DNA from: Pseudopithomyces maydicus
Taxonomy: Eukaryota > Ascomycota > Dothideomycetes > Pleosporales > Didymosphaeriaceae
Reading direction: 5' to 3'
NCBI GenBank assembly: GCA_026873275.1
Contig: JANTUC010000001.1
Span: 1,302,001 to 1,366,000, forward strand
Length of the DNA stretch: 64,000 nucleotides
Shown here one piece after another: positions 50,572 through 61,835 of this stretch. The position numbers and the translations under genes were made by a program. Positions within the stretch are counted from its first letter, which is position 1; each line of letters starts with the position of its first letter. The notes under the pieces were generated by a model. The model was given only the letters and a program-made list of their open reading frames with translations, had not been told where the DNA came from and made no database searches.

Positions 50572-51570
50572 TTAGCGTCCGTTCCGGCCGAGAAGCTCTG
50601 CCTTTAACGGAGCAGTGATACGACGAAAGTGTTCGTCATCCTCATCACCACTATATGCGTGTTCATCATTCTGCAAATCGTACTCTTCGTCATCCGAGCC
50701 ATGCCGATACTTCTTCTGGTACGGATCGCGGTCGAATTCGTCGTCCGAATCCAACTCATCCTCGGGGTAGTCGTTGGCATAGTAGTCCTCGGCGTTCTCA
50801 TCGTCCTCGTCAGTGTCGAACTCCTGGTCGCTCTCGTCCTCTCCGTTCCACCAGTCCTCGTCTTCGTCCTTCAGAACGATGTATCCGGTAATTCCATCAT
50901 GCTCGGGAACATTGCCATCGATGTCTTCCAAAATTTCCTCACGGATATAAGTATCGATGACGTAGTCGTCTACATCCATAGCATCGGGGTCCCGCACGGC
51001 GAGGGTCTTCTGAGGTGAAGTTCGACTCTTGCGACGGGCGGTACCGGTGGGAAGATATTTGACAGGGCTTGAGACAGGCTGAGTGCGTGCGAGTTCTTCC
51101 TGCTCGATCTCGGCTGAGAATTTTTCGAACTGCATGACCTGCTCGTCGGAGGGGTTGATGTCTGCCTCGACCTGAGCCTTGTATGCCGGGTTCATGCGCA
51201 CAGCTGCACCGGCGCCGGGGCGCTTGCGGGGACGAGGAGGAGTCCGAGGTGTATCTTCTGGCTGAACCTCAGGCTGCGAGACCTGGGCTATGCTGGGCAC
51301 GTTTTCAGGGTCGCTGGCGGCGGATTCGAGAGCTTCGACCAGGACACGCTGCCCAGCTGATAGGGCGACATGAAAACGGCGATTTTGTTGCGTGGGCGAG
51401 GGCAGAGAGGCAGGTATCGGCTCCCCTGGCTTCTGCAGCAGGCGCCATTTGAATCTAGGTGCACTTTTCTGCCGTTTCACTGTGCGTTCGGCGTCGACGA
51501 CGAGGTGCTGTACGGGAGCATCGTTGCGTTTGCGTTTCACGGAAAGGGTCTGCGGCGGCTGAGGAGCCAT
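50572..51570 (-). CDS. IWR1: IWR1-like RNA polymerase II nuclear import factor
   Basis: Adaptor that helps carry assembled RNA polymerase II into the nucleus. Single minus-strand exon of 332 aa from the ATG at 51570. The N-terminus has a basic, nuclear-signal-like VKRKRNDAPVQHLVVD and then FKWRLLQKP. The middle is disordered. The defining Iwr1 motif is at about residues 270-305: DENAEDYYANDYPEDELDSD, inside a very acidic stretch (EEDEDWWNGEDESDQEFDTD nearby). The end is again acidic with EEYDLQNDEHAYSGDEDDEH. An open frame extends 41 codons upstream (to 51693), but the ATG at 51570 starts the basic conserved part and has the better context. It is divergent from the nucleoside transporter. Confidence 0.9.
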   Translation of the reverse strand: MAPQPPQTLSVKRKRNDAPVQHLVVDAERTVKRQKSAPRFKWRLLQKPGEPIPASLPSPTQQNRRFHVALSAGQRVLVEALESAASDPENVPSIAQVSQPEVQPEDTPRTPPRPRKRPGAGAAVRMNPAYKAQVEADINPSDEQVMQFEKFSAEIEQEELARTQPVSSPVKYLPTGTARRKSRTSPQKTLAVRDPDAMDVDDYVIDTYIREEILEDIDGNVPEHDGITGYIVLKDEDEDWWNGEDESDQEFDTDEDDENAEDYYANDYPEDELDSDDEFDRDPYQKKYRHGSDDEEYDLQNDEHAYSGDEDDEHFRRITAPLKAELLGRNGR

Positions 51571-51941
51571 GGTGGTTAGCAAAGAATCGAAAATGTTTGG
51601 TGGAGGGATTGACGCAGTCGTAGTGTTATTGTTTAACCGCGGGGTGATCGCCCTTTGCGGGAGCCAAGCCCCCACGTGGCGGTGCACTCTCACGAGCCAC
51701 TTGGGCGGACTCCCGAGAAGGCGCCTGGCTCCATCTGTGACCCCGTCGGGTCATCTGCACACTACACGATCGGAACGGCAGTGGAGCCTTGACATATGAC
51801 TCTTGAATAACATGACTGCCTCCTCCCCATAATCGCCCCACTCAACGTTCCTCCCTTGTGCGTTACCATTGCCCCTGCCTCCAGCCGCCGCCGCCGCCCG
51901 AACCATCACCACCCACCCACACCTCGCCCCCTTCACCGGCC
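51571..51941. promoter_or_regulatory. Bidirectional promoter IWR1 / ENT transporter
   Basis: 371 bp between divergent starts. A CCGCCGCCGCC run and a CACCCACCC tract lie just before the transporter ATG. No TATA box was seen. Confidence 0.45.
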
Positions 51942-53348
51942 ATGGGTCTCATTCGCCGTCTTTTCCAACGGGACGACCCTGAAGCGTCATATGCGCCCCT
52001 CGAAGGTGGTTCGGAGCGCCCGGATGGCGAGCGGATAGAGGAGCCAGAGCAGCCCGAGTACTCAAGAGTCGATTACTATGTCTTTGTGCTGCTCGGTGTT
52101 GCTATGCTATGGGCATGGTGAGAACCCGTCTTGCCGCGCCTTGTGATAACACCCATGTTTACTCATAACCGTAGGAACATGTTTCTCGCAGCAGCTCCCT
52201 ACTTCCAGCGACGCTTCCAATCCGATGACCGGCTTCTGCGCAACTTCCAGTCAGCCGAGCTTGCTGTGTCGACAGCCGGCAGTCTGGGCTCCATGATCGT
52301 CCTCACCAAATTGCAAGCCAACGCCTCGTACCCCAAGCGTATCACATCCTCGCTCATACTCTACATCGTCATCTTCTTTCTGCTGGCCATCTCCACCCAG
52401 GCCTTCTTGGGCGTGTCGGCTGCCGCGTACTTTGTCTTCTTCCTTTTCGTTGTCATCAGTGCCAGCTTGGCCACCTCGCTATGTCAGAATGGCGTCTTTG
52501 CCTATGTTGCAAGCTTCGGGAGAGAAGAATACACACAGGGCATCATGGCGGGACAGGGTATTGCAGGTGTGCTGCCCTGCATAGCACAGATCGTATCAGT
52601 CTTGTCGATCCCGTCCAAGGAATCCCAGGACGGTGCCCCGCAGCAGTCCAGCAAATCTGCTCTGATGTACTTCCTCACAGCTACTGTTGTTTCTGCCCTG
52701 ACTCTGTTCGCCTTCACCACCCTTCTATCCAAACCCAGCTCCCGCGAGCACATCAGACGTACGCTAGATGACGAAGAGGTAGATGCTGGATATGGCGCTG
52801 CCGCGCACAAGTCGATACCCCTGCTGCGCCTCTTTCAGAAACTGTATTGGCTCGCAGGGGCGGTGTTCTTTACCTTCGCCATTACCATGTTCTACCCGGT
52901 ATTTACACAAAAGATCTTAAGCGTTCGCGATCCCGCTACATCATCTCGCCTGTTCCAGCCTGCAGTATTTATCCCACTTGGATTTCTCTTCTGGAACGTG
53001 GGAGATCTTGTCGGTCGTGTGATCCCTGGCATACCCGGTCTAACTCTCACAGCACGGCCTCGGCTGCTATTTCTGCTAGCTGTTTCGCGTCTTGCTTTTA
53101 TTCCCCTGTACCTATTGTGTAACATCGGCGGGCGAGGCTCTGCCATTAGCTCTGATTTCTTTTATCTATTTGTCGTCCAAATCCTCTTTGGCGTTTCGAA
53201 CGGATACATTGGTAGCAACTGCATGATGGGATTCGTTGAGTGGGTTGACCCAGAGGAACGCGAGGCAGCTGGTGGTTTCATGTCATTATGCCTCGTTGCC
53301 GGATTGACGGCCGGAAGTTTCCTAAGTTTCCTAGCAGCAGGCGCCTGA
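51942..53348 (+). CDS. Equilibrative nucleoside transporter (ENT/FUN26-like)
   Basis: Nucleoside carrier of 449 aa; the yeast homologue FUN26 works in the vacuolar membrane. Exons 51942-52117 and 52175-53348; intron 52118-52174 has GT-AG ends. The first helix crosses the junction: VFVLLGVAMLWAWNMFLAAA, the conserved ENT start with the Trp-Asn pair. About eleven helices follow, with a central hydrophilic loop (residues about 215-255, REHIRRTLDDEEVDAGYGAA). Family motifs include YTQGIMAGQGIAGVLPCIAQ in helix 4-5 and FWNVGDLVGRVIPGIPGL in helix 8. The cytosolic N-terminus is acidic (EEPEQPEYSRVDYY), and could contain a sorting signal. The length is normal. The start follows GGCCATGGG, an ideal context. 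Confidence 0.94.
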
Positions 53349-54993
53349 GTGCGTCGCAACCAGGTCGTTTTCCAATATTTGCATCTAGAATTGTACAAGC
53401 ATGAATTCCTAGACCAATTTCCAGCTGTATAATGCTGCCCGCGTGACCTCGCTCCTGGACCAGCAAGTACGTGGAAAGCACGGGCATCTGCTCTGCACAA
53501 ATTCATCACTATTAGACAATGAGGCTTTCCAAAACTAAACTGTGTAAGCCCTTAGAGGACCTCTTTATCTTTCTCTGGCCAATTCTCACCAACAGCCACC
53601 ACGTCAACTCAACCACCATCTTGCACATGACACGTGCATTCACCCATAGACCTCTTTTCCCTGCCCGCCGCGAAACTAGGGTAACAGATGGCGCTATTTC
53701 TCTAGCAATTGGAGCCATCCTTGAACTCCCAACCAAGCCCAAAAACATACACGTCTCGTTTCGCACCGCTGTCTAATATTCGTTCTATATAATAGCACAT
53801 CGTATACTTCTCCTGATCCCGCGTCAACGGTGCTTCTACGAAGCAGCGTATTCTTCAGTGATGGAGACAGACGTGGGTGTTGCCTTCCTGATTTACATAT
53901 GAATTTGAAGGTTGAAACGACGTATCTCTTATTAACGGCTTTAGAAAGGCAGTCGATATAGAGTATACACCTTTGGGTCTATATAGTACCATCCTCTATA
54001 GATAATGAATACCTTACTATGATCTACCTATCTCCATGATAGCTATTATCGTTCAAACGGAATTGAGCAATTCTAACATGAAGTTTATTATATATTTTCT
54101 TCTATCCATATCTAGAGCCGGGTATTTTCACCTTCACTCTATCTTGGCAACACCTTTACCAATCCAGGTATGAGCTATGCTCTAAATTCGTTCTCACCAG
54201 CTTGCTTGTTTTCTTTTTGCTCCTCATCATCATGTCCCTTCTTCTCCTCATGCTCGCAATCGTGTTCTTCTTCGCCGTTTTATACCTATCTACCTTACTC
54301 TTCATGATGTTCTGTATAATGTTTTCTCCATATCCACTCCTTACTCGGCAACGATACTTGGCGTCCGACCCGGCTGGGCAGGCGATCATGTAATCGAAGC
54401 ACAGATATCGATGCTGTTCTTAGACCGCCGAAGGCGCCGAGGTAGAGGAGTGAGGCATGACTATGTTGGGAGTTGTCTCCAGCCTTGTTGAGGACATAGA
54501 GGTAGACTTGACGAGGATAAAGAAGGTCGCCGTCTTGTTTTCTTAGGATAAAACACATGTCGTTGGTTCATATCATCGATGCTTTTGTGCGTTCTTTTGT
54601 GTGCATGTGATAAGACGAGTGGTGTGAGTAATACGGTGATTTGAGATTGGCTATCGGAATATATGGTAAAGTAATTGCGTCAAAATATGACAATATTAGG
54701 TATGTGACTCGTTATGCGATTAGGAGGATATGGCTCACGGATCTGAGAGGTCTCTTCTTCTGTATCTCAGTCATAAACCTGTATCACAGGAGAAGACTCA
54801 GCACCCACTTTGACTCATGGCCACAGCATTTAAATTCCGAACAAAGGCTCTCTATTATCTCTCTATCAACATCTACCATCAAATCACCAAGCTTCTACAT
54901 TTTTTTTACCTATACCTTACCATTATCACCAAATCACCAAATCACCAAACTCATACATCTTTATTACATGTATTGTTCAACAAACCTCCCACA
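53349..54993. other. Long intergenic region with an AT-rich block
   Basis: About 1.65 kb without a supported gene. The block at about 53880-54120 is rich in A, T and TA steps, unlike its surroundings. Short hydrophobic and basic frames on opposite strands at 54156-54393 mirror each other (runs of CTT/CTC read as Leu/Phe on one strand and Lys/Arg on the other), so neither is convincing. The last 100 bp contain ACCAAATCACCAAATCACC, a short tandem repeat near 54925-54950. Confidence 0.45.
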
Positions 54994-55608
54994 ATGTCTT
55001 CCTTCCAGACACTCGAATACATACCGACTGAAGATATCTTCGCAAATGAGCTAGAGAAGATCAAAGAATATCCCTCCCATGAATATCACGATTGGACATG
55101 CCCCCATTGCGCGGCGATCAGAAATGTCGTCTTTCTTAATTCGAAGGACGTGATCAAATGTCAAAATCAGGGTTGCGAATACGAAATGAATCTTCAAACA
55201 TACGACATGGGCTGCTGGATTTGGATATGCGAGGTCTGCACTATCGAAGGAAGACTGCAAACACCGATGCTGTGGGCCAATTTCTTCAACTACGGAAACG
55301 AGGCCCCATGTGGCCTTCAAGGATGCAGCAGCCCGAATTGTCGTAACCCTTCCTGCCACCGTCCTCTTTGCGCCCGTGTCGACGATTTCCGCCAAACTCA
55401 ATGCCAGGCGAGATTGTTTCGCGAGTATGCCGCCGGCGGAGGTGGATGGCTGGTGTATAGCAACCAGAAAGATGAAGATGTACGCAAAGGTGCATGGTTG
55501 TGTACACATTGTGGGAAATACCACGACACTGATATGAATCGGTTGAGGTGCCTGAATTGCAACAGGGTGCGGTGGAAAAACAGCCTCTACGTCGTGAGGA
55601 GAGGATGA
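54994..55608 (+). CDS. Cysteine-rich protein with several zinc-ribbon-like CxxC pairs, function unknown
   Basis: Single exon, 204 aa from the ATG at 54994 (ACAATGTC); the frame is open further upstream but that part is AT-rich leader. Cys pairs: DWTCPHC and KCQNQGC (about residues 31-60), WICEVC (about 80), CGLQGC...NCRNPSCHRPLCA (about 107-128), and at the end GAWLCTHCGKYH with LRCLNCNRVRW (about 168-192). The last pair resembles a RanBP2-type finger (W-x-C-x2-C-x12-C-x2-C). At least three zinc sites seem possible. No signal peptide and no known full-length family. The regular spacing of Cys and the good start support a real gene, perhaps a protein- or RNA-binding factor; that is inference only. 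Confidence 0.7.
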   Translation: MSSFQTLEYIPTEDIFANELEKIKEYPSHEYHDWTCPHCAAIRNVVFLNSKDVIKCQNQGCEYEMNLQTYDMGCWIWICEVCTIEGRLQTPMLWANFFNYGNEAPCGLQGCSSPNCRNPSCHRPLCARVDDFRQTQCQARLFREYAAGGGGWLVYSNQKDEDVRKGAWLCTHCGKYHDTDMNRLRCLNCNRVRWKNSLYVVRRG

Positions 55609-56714
55609 CCGGAAAGTCCGACAGGCGTTTCTGAATGCCACTACTCAGTTGTACCTAAAAATCTTTTTAGGGAAGAATTTCAATCATCATAATTTGGCTG
55701 ATATTGCTTTTTCAACCGCTACACCTCCCGAGGACAAGCATATAGGAATTAGAAAAGTAGCTGTGGAGACCATATGGGCCACAAGGAACACAAGAAAGGT
55801 GATAATCATATCACATATACATAAAAAACCGGTGCATTGGCCAGAGCGCATGGATCAGAGATTGGTTCGCTGTTGTCAGTCACCTGTGCAGTCAGTCAAA
55901 GCGTGCGTTGCACGGAGAGGTCATGTGCAATATTATTGAAACGACGACTCAAGATCGCTGACGCACAGATTTAGAAGTATTACCCTGCGATGACACTGAA
56001 TGATGAGGCAACACGTGGGGAGAAGGCATTAGTCAATGGAGTAGTGAGCGACTTCACCTCTTTGCCCGTTCACTCAACACTAGTTCTATCATCTTTCCAC
56101 TCTTGGTTTGTATCCTGGTCAGCCACATTGCTGAGCACATCACTGAAACATGGTCCCAACATGTGGGGGCGTGGAGAAGAGCTCGTGCGTATGAGGAGCA
56201 CGAGCTATCTGGAAACATGGCACTTGCACAACATCCGAGAATTTCCCATTATCCACATTTAGTATTTATCAGAAAGGGACTTTCCTTGGTTCAGGACAAA
56301 TACCCTTGGCATTTTCACCGGGGCATATGCTCGCGCTGTGGTTTGCGGAAGTGGGACTGCTAGTGCGTGAGCGAAACTCTCAGCGTTCGTACATCTGCCC
56401 CCCAGTCTTGGGAAATTTTTTTTACTATTCAATTTGCGTGAGTGTACATAGTTATCTATATGAATTTAATTGCTTAATATAAAAAGTGCAACTCGACGAG
56501 TATAGCCAATCTATCACCTTAACTCATCTTCTTCAGCAAAGTGTCCTTCGAATTTCGAGGTAACAAAAGATTTGAGGCCTGATGTAATGCGTGGTTCAAC
56601 TTGACAATGGATAATATCAGAAAGCGCGGTATGGCTGCCTTTTATGCTGACCAAAATGCATAGAAAAACTGAGTGATAATGAGAGGCCCGACCCGACTTG
56701 CCTGACGGTGGATT
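55609..56714. other. Convergent intergenic region, no gene seen
   Basis: About 1.1 kb between converging genes. Frames at 55649-55939 and 55990-56363 show no protein-like pattern. Nothing else was recognised. Confidence 0.45.
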
Positions 56715-57803
56715 CTAGTAACGTACGTCAATTTGATGTCCGTCCATCAGATCAATGATGATCTCCCGATTCTCTTTTGAGATGCGAAGACCAGAGATAA
56801 CGTCCAGGTCTCTCAGCACGATCCGGAACTCTGAAAGGAAGCCTAGATTTACAATCTGGATGTTTACCTTCGGATTGTACCCAGCCAATGCATTGATGCC
56901 CGGGTAAAGAGTATATTCGATCTTTCGAATGACATCTGCATCGTCGCCGCTTTTACGGTAACTGGTAAGGATCCGAGCTCCTTCAGGTATTGGGAAATCC
57001 ATCCCAAAGACAATGCTGGATTTGGTCTGCATAATACTCTCCCAAATCTGGGCGCCACTCATTGGAAGTCCTTTCATGAATGAAACAGTATTTCCATCTA
57101 GACTTCGGACCTCTGACAAGCAGGCTTTGAGATCTGCTACGAGCGAAATCCAATCTTCGGGTTCGATCTCCTCGTAGTAGTGCTCCAAGATTCGGCTAGT
57201 GATAATTCCCCGACGCACTAAATGAATGAACTCGGGATAATGAGTACCTTCTAGCAGCGCACAGCAGTATAACATGTGATTCGCCTTTGAGAAACGCAAC
57301 TTGTCGTCGGTGTTTCTAACATCAATGCCCGTGAGATGTTGTACGACGTCTTCACTAAGAGTCTCGCCAAATAGATCGTTGAGAGACTGACATACATCCG
57401 CAGAAACGTTTTGGAGGACAGCTTCTAAAGTCGGAGCCCATAGTTGCGAGTCATCGAACTCGGGGAAGTTTCGAGTATATTCGTCCGTATAATAGAGATC
57501 GTCGTCTTCCGGATCATACTCAAGTGGAGTCCACAACGTTGCTCTACAGATGGGGCACGAGTTTTTGTCATTCTCGGGATTGCCTTTGTTCGGCCTCAAC
57601 CAGGTCAAGATGCAATTCTCGTGGTAGAGCAGTTCGGGGTGGCGGCAGTGCAATGCCATCGTGCGTTGACTATTCTCTATTGCTGGGCCAAGACAGATCG
57701 CGCACTGATCATCCTGTGTTGGAACGGCGGCGACGGCAAAGTTCTGGATATAGTCCTCGTAGTCGATTGCATGCCCCGCGAGGTTGTTACTTTGATTCGA
57801 CAT
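56715..57803 (-). CDS. RING-H2-type finger protein
   Basis: Single minus-strand exon of 362 aa. The RING lies near the N-terminus (about residues 34-88): CAICLGPAIENSQRTMALHC, RHPELLYHENCILTWL, then NSCPICRATLW. It fits C-x2-C...C-x-H...H-x2-C...C-x2-C with a longer than usual gap between C3 and H5, typical of fungal variants that act as E3 ligases. The rest has acidic segments (YDPEDDDLYYTDEYTRNFPE) and a long region without a known domain, perhaps for substrate recognition; its C-terminal half has strand-like repeats (NIQIVNLGFLSEFRIVLRDL). No membrane helix. The start at 57803 is the only ATG before the RING. Function beyond ubiquitin transfer cannot be read. Confidence 0.8.
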   Translation of the reverse strand: MSNQSNNLAGHAIDYEDYIQNFAVAAVPTQDDQCAICLGPAIENSQRTMALHCRHPELLYHENCILTWLRPNKGNPENDKNSCPICRATLWTPLEYDPEDDDLYYTDEYTRNFPEFDDSQLWAPTLEAVLQNVSADVCQSLNDLFGETLSEDVVQHLTGIDVRNTDDKLRFSKANHMLYCCALLEGTHYPEFIHLVRRGIITSRILEHYYEEIEPEDWISLVADLKACLSEVRSLDGNTVSFMKGLPMSGAQIWESIMQTKSSIVFGMDFPIPEGARILTSYRKSGDDADVIRKIEYTLYPGINALAGYNPKVNIQIVNLGFLSEFRIVLRDLDVISGLRISKENREIIIDLMDGHQIDVRY

Positions 57804-59055
57804 CTTTTTTAACGAAAAGATCGCGTACTTGTGTATTTGTTATGCGGTGTCGGACAGCTGTAGACTTGCTGTTTCGGTAGGAAGGTAGAGGAATGAAAGC
57901 GTACGAGTTCGAGTTGCGCAGGAAAGAAGGGTGCGGACTAAAGAGATATGGTTGTATATAGCGTACCACTGTTGGGGCTTAAATATTATTCTAGATGTCT
58001 CGGTGGTGAGCATTGTTGAGTTCTTTTACCCTTAGCATAATCATTGTGACGATTGATTGGTTTACGGGGCTTCGAGACGCTACTTGCGTTTGAAACATGT
58101 TAACCTCTTATACACTGGAATAAAATCTTGCAAAATGATTTGACCGATAAATATGTTTCTTGGTCTTTTCAACGCTTTTTTCAACGCTACATATAATATC
58201 AAGCCGTAGCAAACGCATTTGTGAGACATGCCGCTTAGTCAATGCTCAAGGCAACCAGGTTGCTGGAAACACGTTACAAACAGTAAAACCCTATGGCATC
58301 TCATCAAATCTATAGCAACAAAAACAATGCTAAAGGCCATTCATTAACAATGATCAGTATCTCTACAAACATTCCAAGCGAAGCGTCTCCCTCTCAGCAT
58401 CAGACCCTACACTGATCTTAAACTCACTTCTCTTACTTGCTAATTCGCGGGTTTTCCTCACAGATATCGAGCAGATCAATCACATACACTGAATAGCAGT
58501 AAGTTCATTCTTTATGATATGGCCTCGTGCCCTGCGACAACCTAATAATGCCGGCTGAAAAGAAAAAGTCCAAATGGGAATAGCTCTTTATTGCCGTCAT
58601 TCTTCTTCTTCTATTGAAAAATCGAGGCGCCGCGCCGTTCACGGGGACTTTAGTCATACTGCCTTGGGGATACCTAAGTATGCTTCTAATTGAGTACATG
58701 TTGTATATTCTATCACCAGAGATGATGAAATAAACGAGGGGTCAGCGGTAATAGCGTGTCCTACAAAAATCAACTATGGACTGCATTTTTGGTGATTGTT
58801 GGTGATTTTCCTTCCAAAAAATTTCCGATCTAAATGCCGCTATTTTTGAGCCAAAGGCCAGCTTCCATGATTCTCTTCGGCGACGAGGGAAGTTGAGAAA
58901 AAGAATATCCAAAACGTTACGAAGGTTGGTAAAAATGTACCACTCAGTAAGATTGCTACGCCTGATTGACGTGAAACAGTGGTGTCATATTGAATCGTAG
59001 ATATCCGCCCAACCTTAATCAGAACTCCAAACGCCACATTGTGTAACCCAGAACT
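57804..59055. other. Intergenic, AT-rich, no gene seen
   Basis: About 1.25 kb, AT-rich throughout. Minus-strand frames at 58505-58699 and 58840-59037 are not protein-like. It holds the promoter of the RING gene and the 3' end of the oxidoreductase. Confidence 0.5.
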
Positions 59056-60522
59056 TTAGGCAGCTGCACTAATCTCCTGCACCCCTACGTCACCTAGCTT
59101 CACTGCCTCGGGCTTTGCCGGCTCGTTGTCTTCATCAACGTCGGTCAACCCGATATACTTCAGATTGTTCGCCCAACCTAGATCACTACCGAAGTATCCT
59201 TCCATAACCTCCACGCCGTACTTCATCCCTGGTTCTGAACCCCAGGTGAGACATTGCTTGCCGATTGCGATACCAATAACAGGCTCCCATTTGCTGAGCT
59301 TGATGTGATTGTACTGCTCTTCTGTAGGTGCGTTCTCGTTTTCTGAATTGAGTATGTCGGCATAGATGTTGTGTGCAGCGGCCATACCCATGACCATGGC
59401 AGAGCCTGCGCGCTTGATACCTGACCACTCAACTACATCGCCGACACCAAAGTGGGATGCAGCATTGGGAATTGTGTCCTTGAAGGACAGGTCGAGATTG
59501 ACCATGACCTCGTTGTCTTTGTTAAGAGAGGCCTCGGGTAGAGGCTCTGTGGTTGGTTCTCCCTTTCGTGTCGAGTCGATGACGAAGTCTGCTGTTAGAA
59601 CACGTCCGTCGGCAAGCTTCACTTCGAACTCGCTGTTAGGAAGCTCCGTTATCGATGCACGGTTTCCAGTGATGACTTCGACGCCCTCTTCAACGAGAAT
59701 CTCTCTGACTTTGTCCTTCACCTCGGAGGGTAAAGGCTCCGACGAGAGGACTTGGTCGCGAGAGTGGATAAGCGTAACCTGAATACCAGGGTAGTTGGTC
59801 TTGATTTCGGCAGCAAATTCGATGCCGACGGCTCCAGCACCTATGACGACAACCCTTCTGCCTTGTTGTGGGTTTTGTGGGTCGCCACCAACAATCTTTG
59901 AGATGAAGCCCTTGCCATCCTTGAGGTATTCCTCATAGGACCCTGATTTAGGTACCGCAGGCCAGTGTCGCTTCAGGCCTGTAGCCATGACCAAATAGTC
60001 ATAGGCTTGGTGCTGTGTCTTGCCATTGCGGTCCTGCCACTCGGCCACCTTCGCGTCAGGATCCACACGCTTAAGCGAGCCGTGCTTGAATTGCAAATTT
60101 GATTGACGGAGTTCGTTGCAATGTGAAAAGCGCTTCCACATGTTAACTGTGTGTTTCGGTGCAACATGTGCAAGAGGTGCGCCAACAGAGTGGACTGGAT
60201 ATGCAATTAGTATAAGGTTCAAGGAAGAGGTTCAAGTGTAACAAAGGACAGAGCGTAAGAAAAGGGACATACAGTAACCATCTCTCTCGTCGATGACTGT
60301 GATTTCGACACCCTGCTTGCTCTTCTTTTCTTTGAAGTCGACGGTCTCGGGTATGTAGTTGTCCCTCATGCCCTTTCCTTTGGCACAGTCAAGCAAGTTG
60401 ACCACAGCCGAGATGCCGCCATACGCGCAGCCCACCACCAATACGCGGTGAGGTGCGGATAGTGACAAGTTTGTTAATGGGGAAATAGGATTCAATACAT
60501 CTGTAATAGCTTGCAACCTCAT
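59056..60522 (-). CDS. AIF/FSP1-like FAD-dependent NAD(P)H oxidoreductase
   Basis: Flavoprotein of 462 aa in the pyridine nucleotide-disulfide oxidoreductase fold; relatives (AIFM2/FSP1, AMID, NDI-like) pass electrons from NAD(P)H to quinones. Minus-strand exon 1 is 60522-60273 and exon 2 is 60194-59056; the intron 60272-60195 restores DERDGYFHSVGAPLAHVAP. The FAD-binding strand is HRVLVVGCAYGGISAVVNL, with Cys and Tyr in the glycine loop. The second Rossmann motif for NAD(P)H is RRVVVIGAGAVGIEFAAEI. YDYLVMATGLKRHWP and the late SHFGVGDVVEW (family: FAxGD) are the standard FAD contacts. A short insert after the first motif (GMRDNYIPETVDFKEKKSKQ) is seen in fungal members. No targeting peptide or membrane helix is obvious. 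The start is the ATG before the first strand; an in-frame upstream ATG (60573) adds 17 residues. Confidence 0.88.
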
Positions 60523-61835
60523 CTTGGCAGTAGTATGTAAGCAACGAGGTGAATGGGGGTATCGAAGGAACACGAGATGATCTGATAAGATGTTGCGAGC
60601 GAATGCCGAGGGTGGCGTCTTTTAAGTGTTCCCCACCGACATCGGAAAGACACATCGCTTGGTCGCGTAATTCCCAGCTCGTCACTCAATGGCTCGGCCC
60701 ACCCTGAAGAGACCCGGGGTGGGCAGTTAACGGTTAGACGTTATGGTAGTTTCTGGGTTCCCATTGGGTTGGTGATCAGCACTTGGCAAATTGAGTTATC
60801 AGATCCGCTGCAAATTTCATCTGATCCGCTGCTAGCTGCTTGGCGCCCCGCTCCAGTCATGACCGAGAGAGTCGCACAAGCAGCCAGTCTCGCCAGGTGG
60901 CTGCTTAGGAGGGGAACAGCGAGGTGATCTGATGGGCCGATCTTGACATACAGTAACGGGCTTACATGGACGCGAGACACCCTGGCAGTGTGTTGGTGAT
61001 GAAGGCCTTCTTGTGCGTGAATACCCGTTACCGCAATGATCCGCTGCCCTCTCCATCCCCACTCACGGATCAGGCAATTTGCCTCCCCCAAGAACGCCGT
61101 CTGGCATCCAAAACCTCTCTTGCCGGTAATCCGTAGCCCAAAACAACGGAGCGAGCTCCGCATATTCCGCGCGTGCATGTACGATGCTGGAAGGCTTGCG
61201 ATAGATGTTTTTATACCGAACTTGGTGCATCAGGATGCAAGAGTAGCGTGTGACATGTATGATGGCAACGCGTTCAACCATCCATGGTAGTTGGAAATTC
61301 TTGAGTTGATTGAAAAGACATCGCTTCTCGCGATATTGACGACCCTTTTCTTCTACACCATCAAACGTCACCACAAAGCTTTTGTGGGAGATCTTTCGGA
61401 GATCATCCGGACATCATTCGTAGATTCTAACCAACCAGGTAAGACTCATCAGCAACACTCAGACAGTCGGGTGCAGAATGCTAGATTCACAGATACTCAA
61501 AACATATTGTAAGATTTATGAGCAGAAGTTTGCCACACATGAGAGGTTTAGGGTGTATGATAAGTTAGATGGATGTGGGCATAGAGTTCATTGGTGTCGA
61601 ATGCTTGTTGCTAATGGACGCGTGAACGAACACTCGCAAATTTGACACTGATAAGTCGCTCATATATTTCTCAAATATACCACATCCAATCAACCTTCCT
61701 TAGAGGAGATAAGCAGTCGTTTGAGTCCATCGCACATATAAGAAGTTTCGCTCTATAAAAACACCGCTAGATACAAATACGCCGTCCCGCTATGCATTTA
61801 CCCAAGAATATGTCCCGTTTCTGTCATCTGTACAC
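60523..61835. other. Intergenic, no supported gene
   Basis: About 1.3 kb. Frames on both strands in 60741-61512 have no protein-like pattern. The stretch 60765-60840 contains a short imperfect duplication around ATCCGCTGC. Nothing else was seen. Confidence 0.45.

Noticed and set aside
50629..51018. Plus-strand frame of 129 codons with many Val and Ile
   Set aside because: It is the antisense of the acidic IWR1 region (Asp/Glu codons read as Val/Ile/Leu).
54156..54393. Hydrophobic plus-strand frame and basic minus-strand frame at the same place
   Set aside because: Both derive from a CTT/CTC-rich stretch; neither has a credible start or neighbour support.
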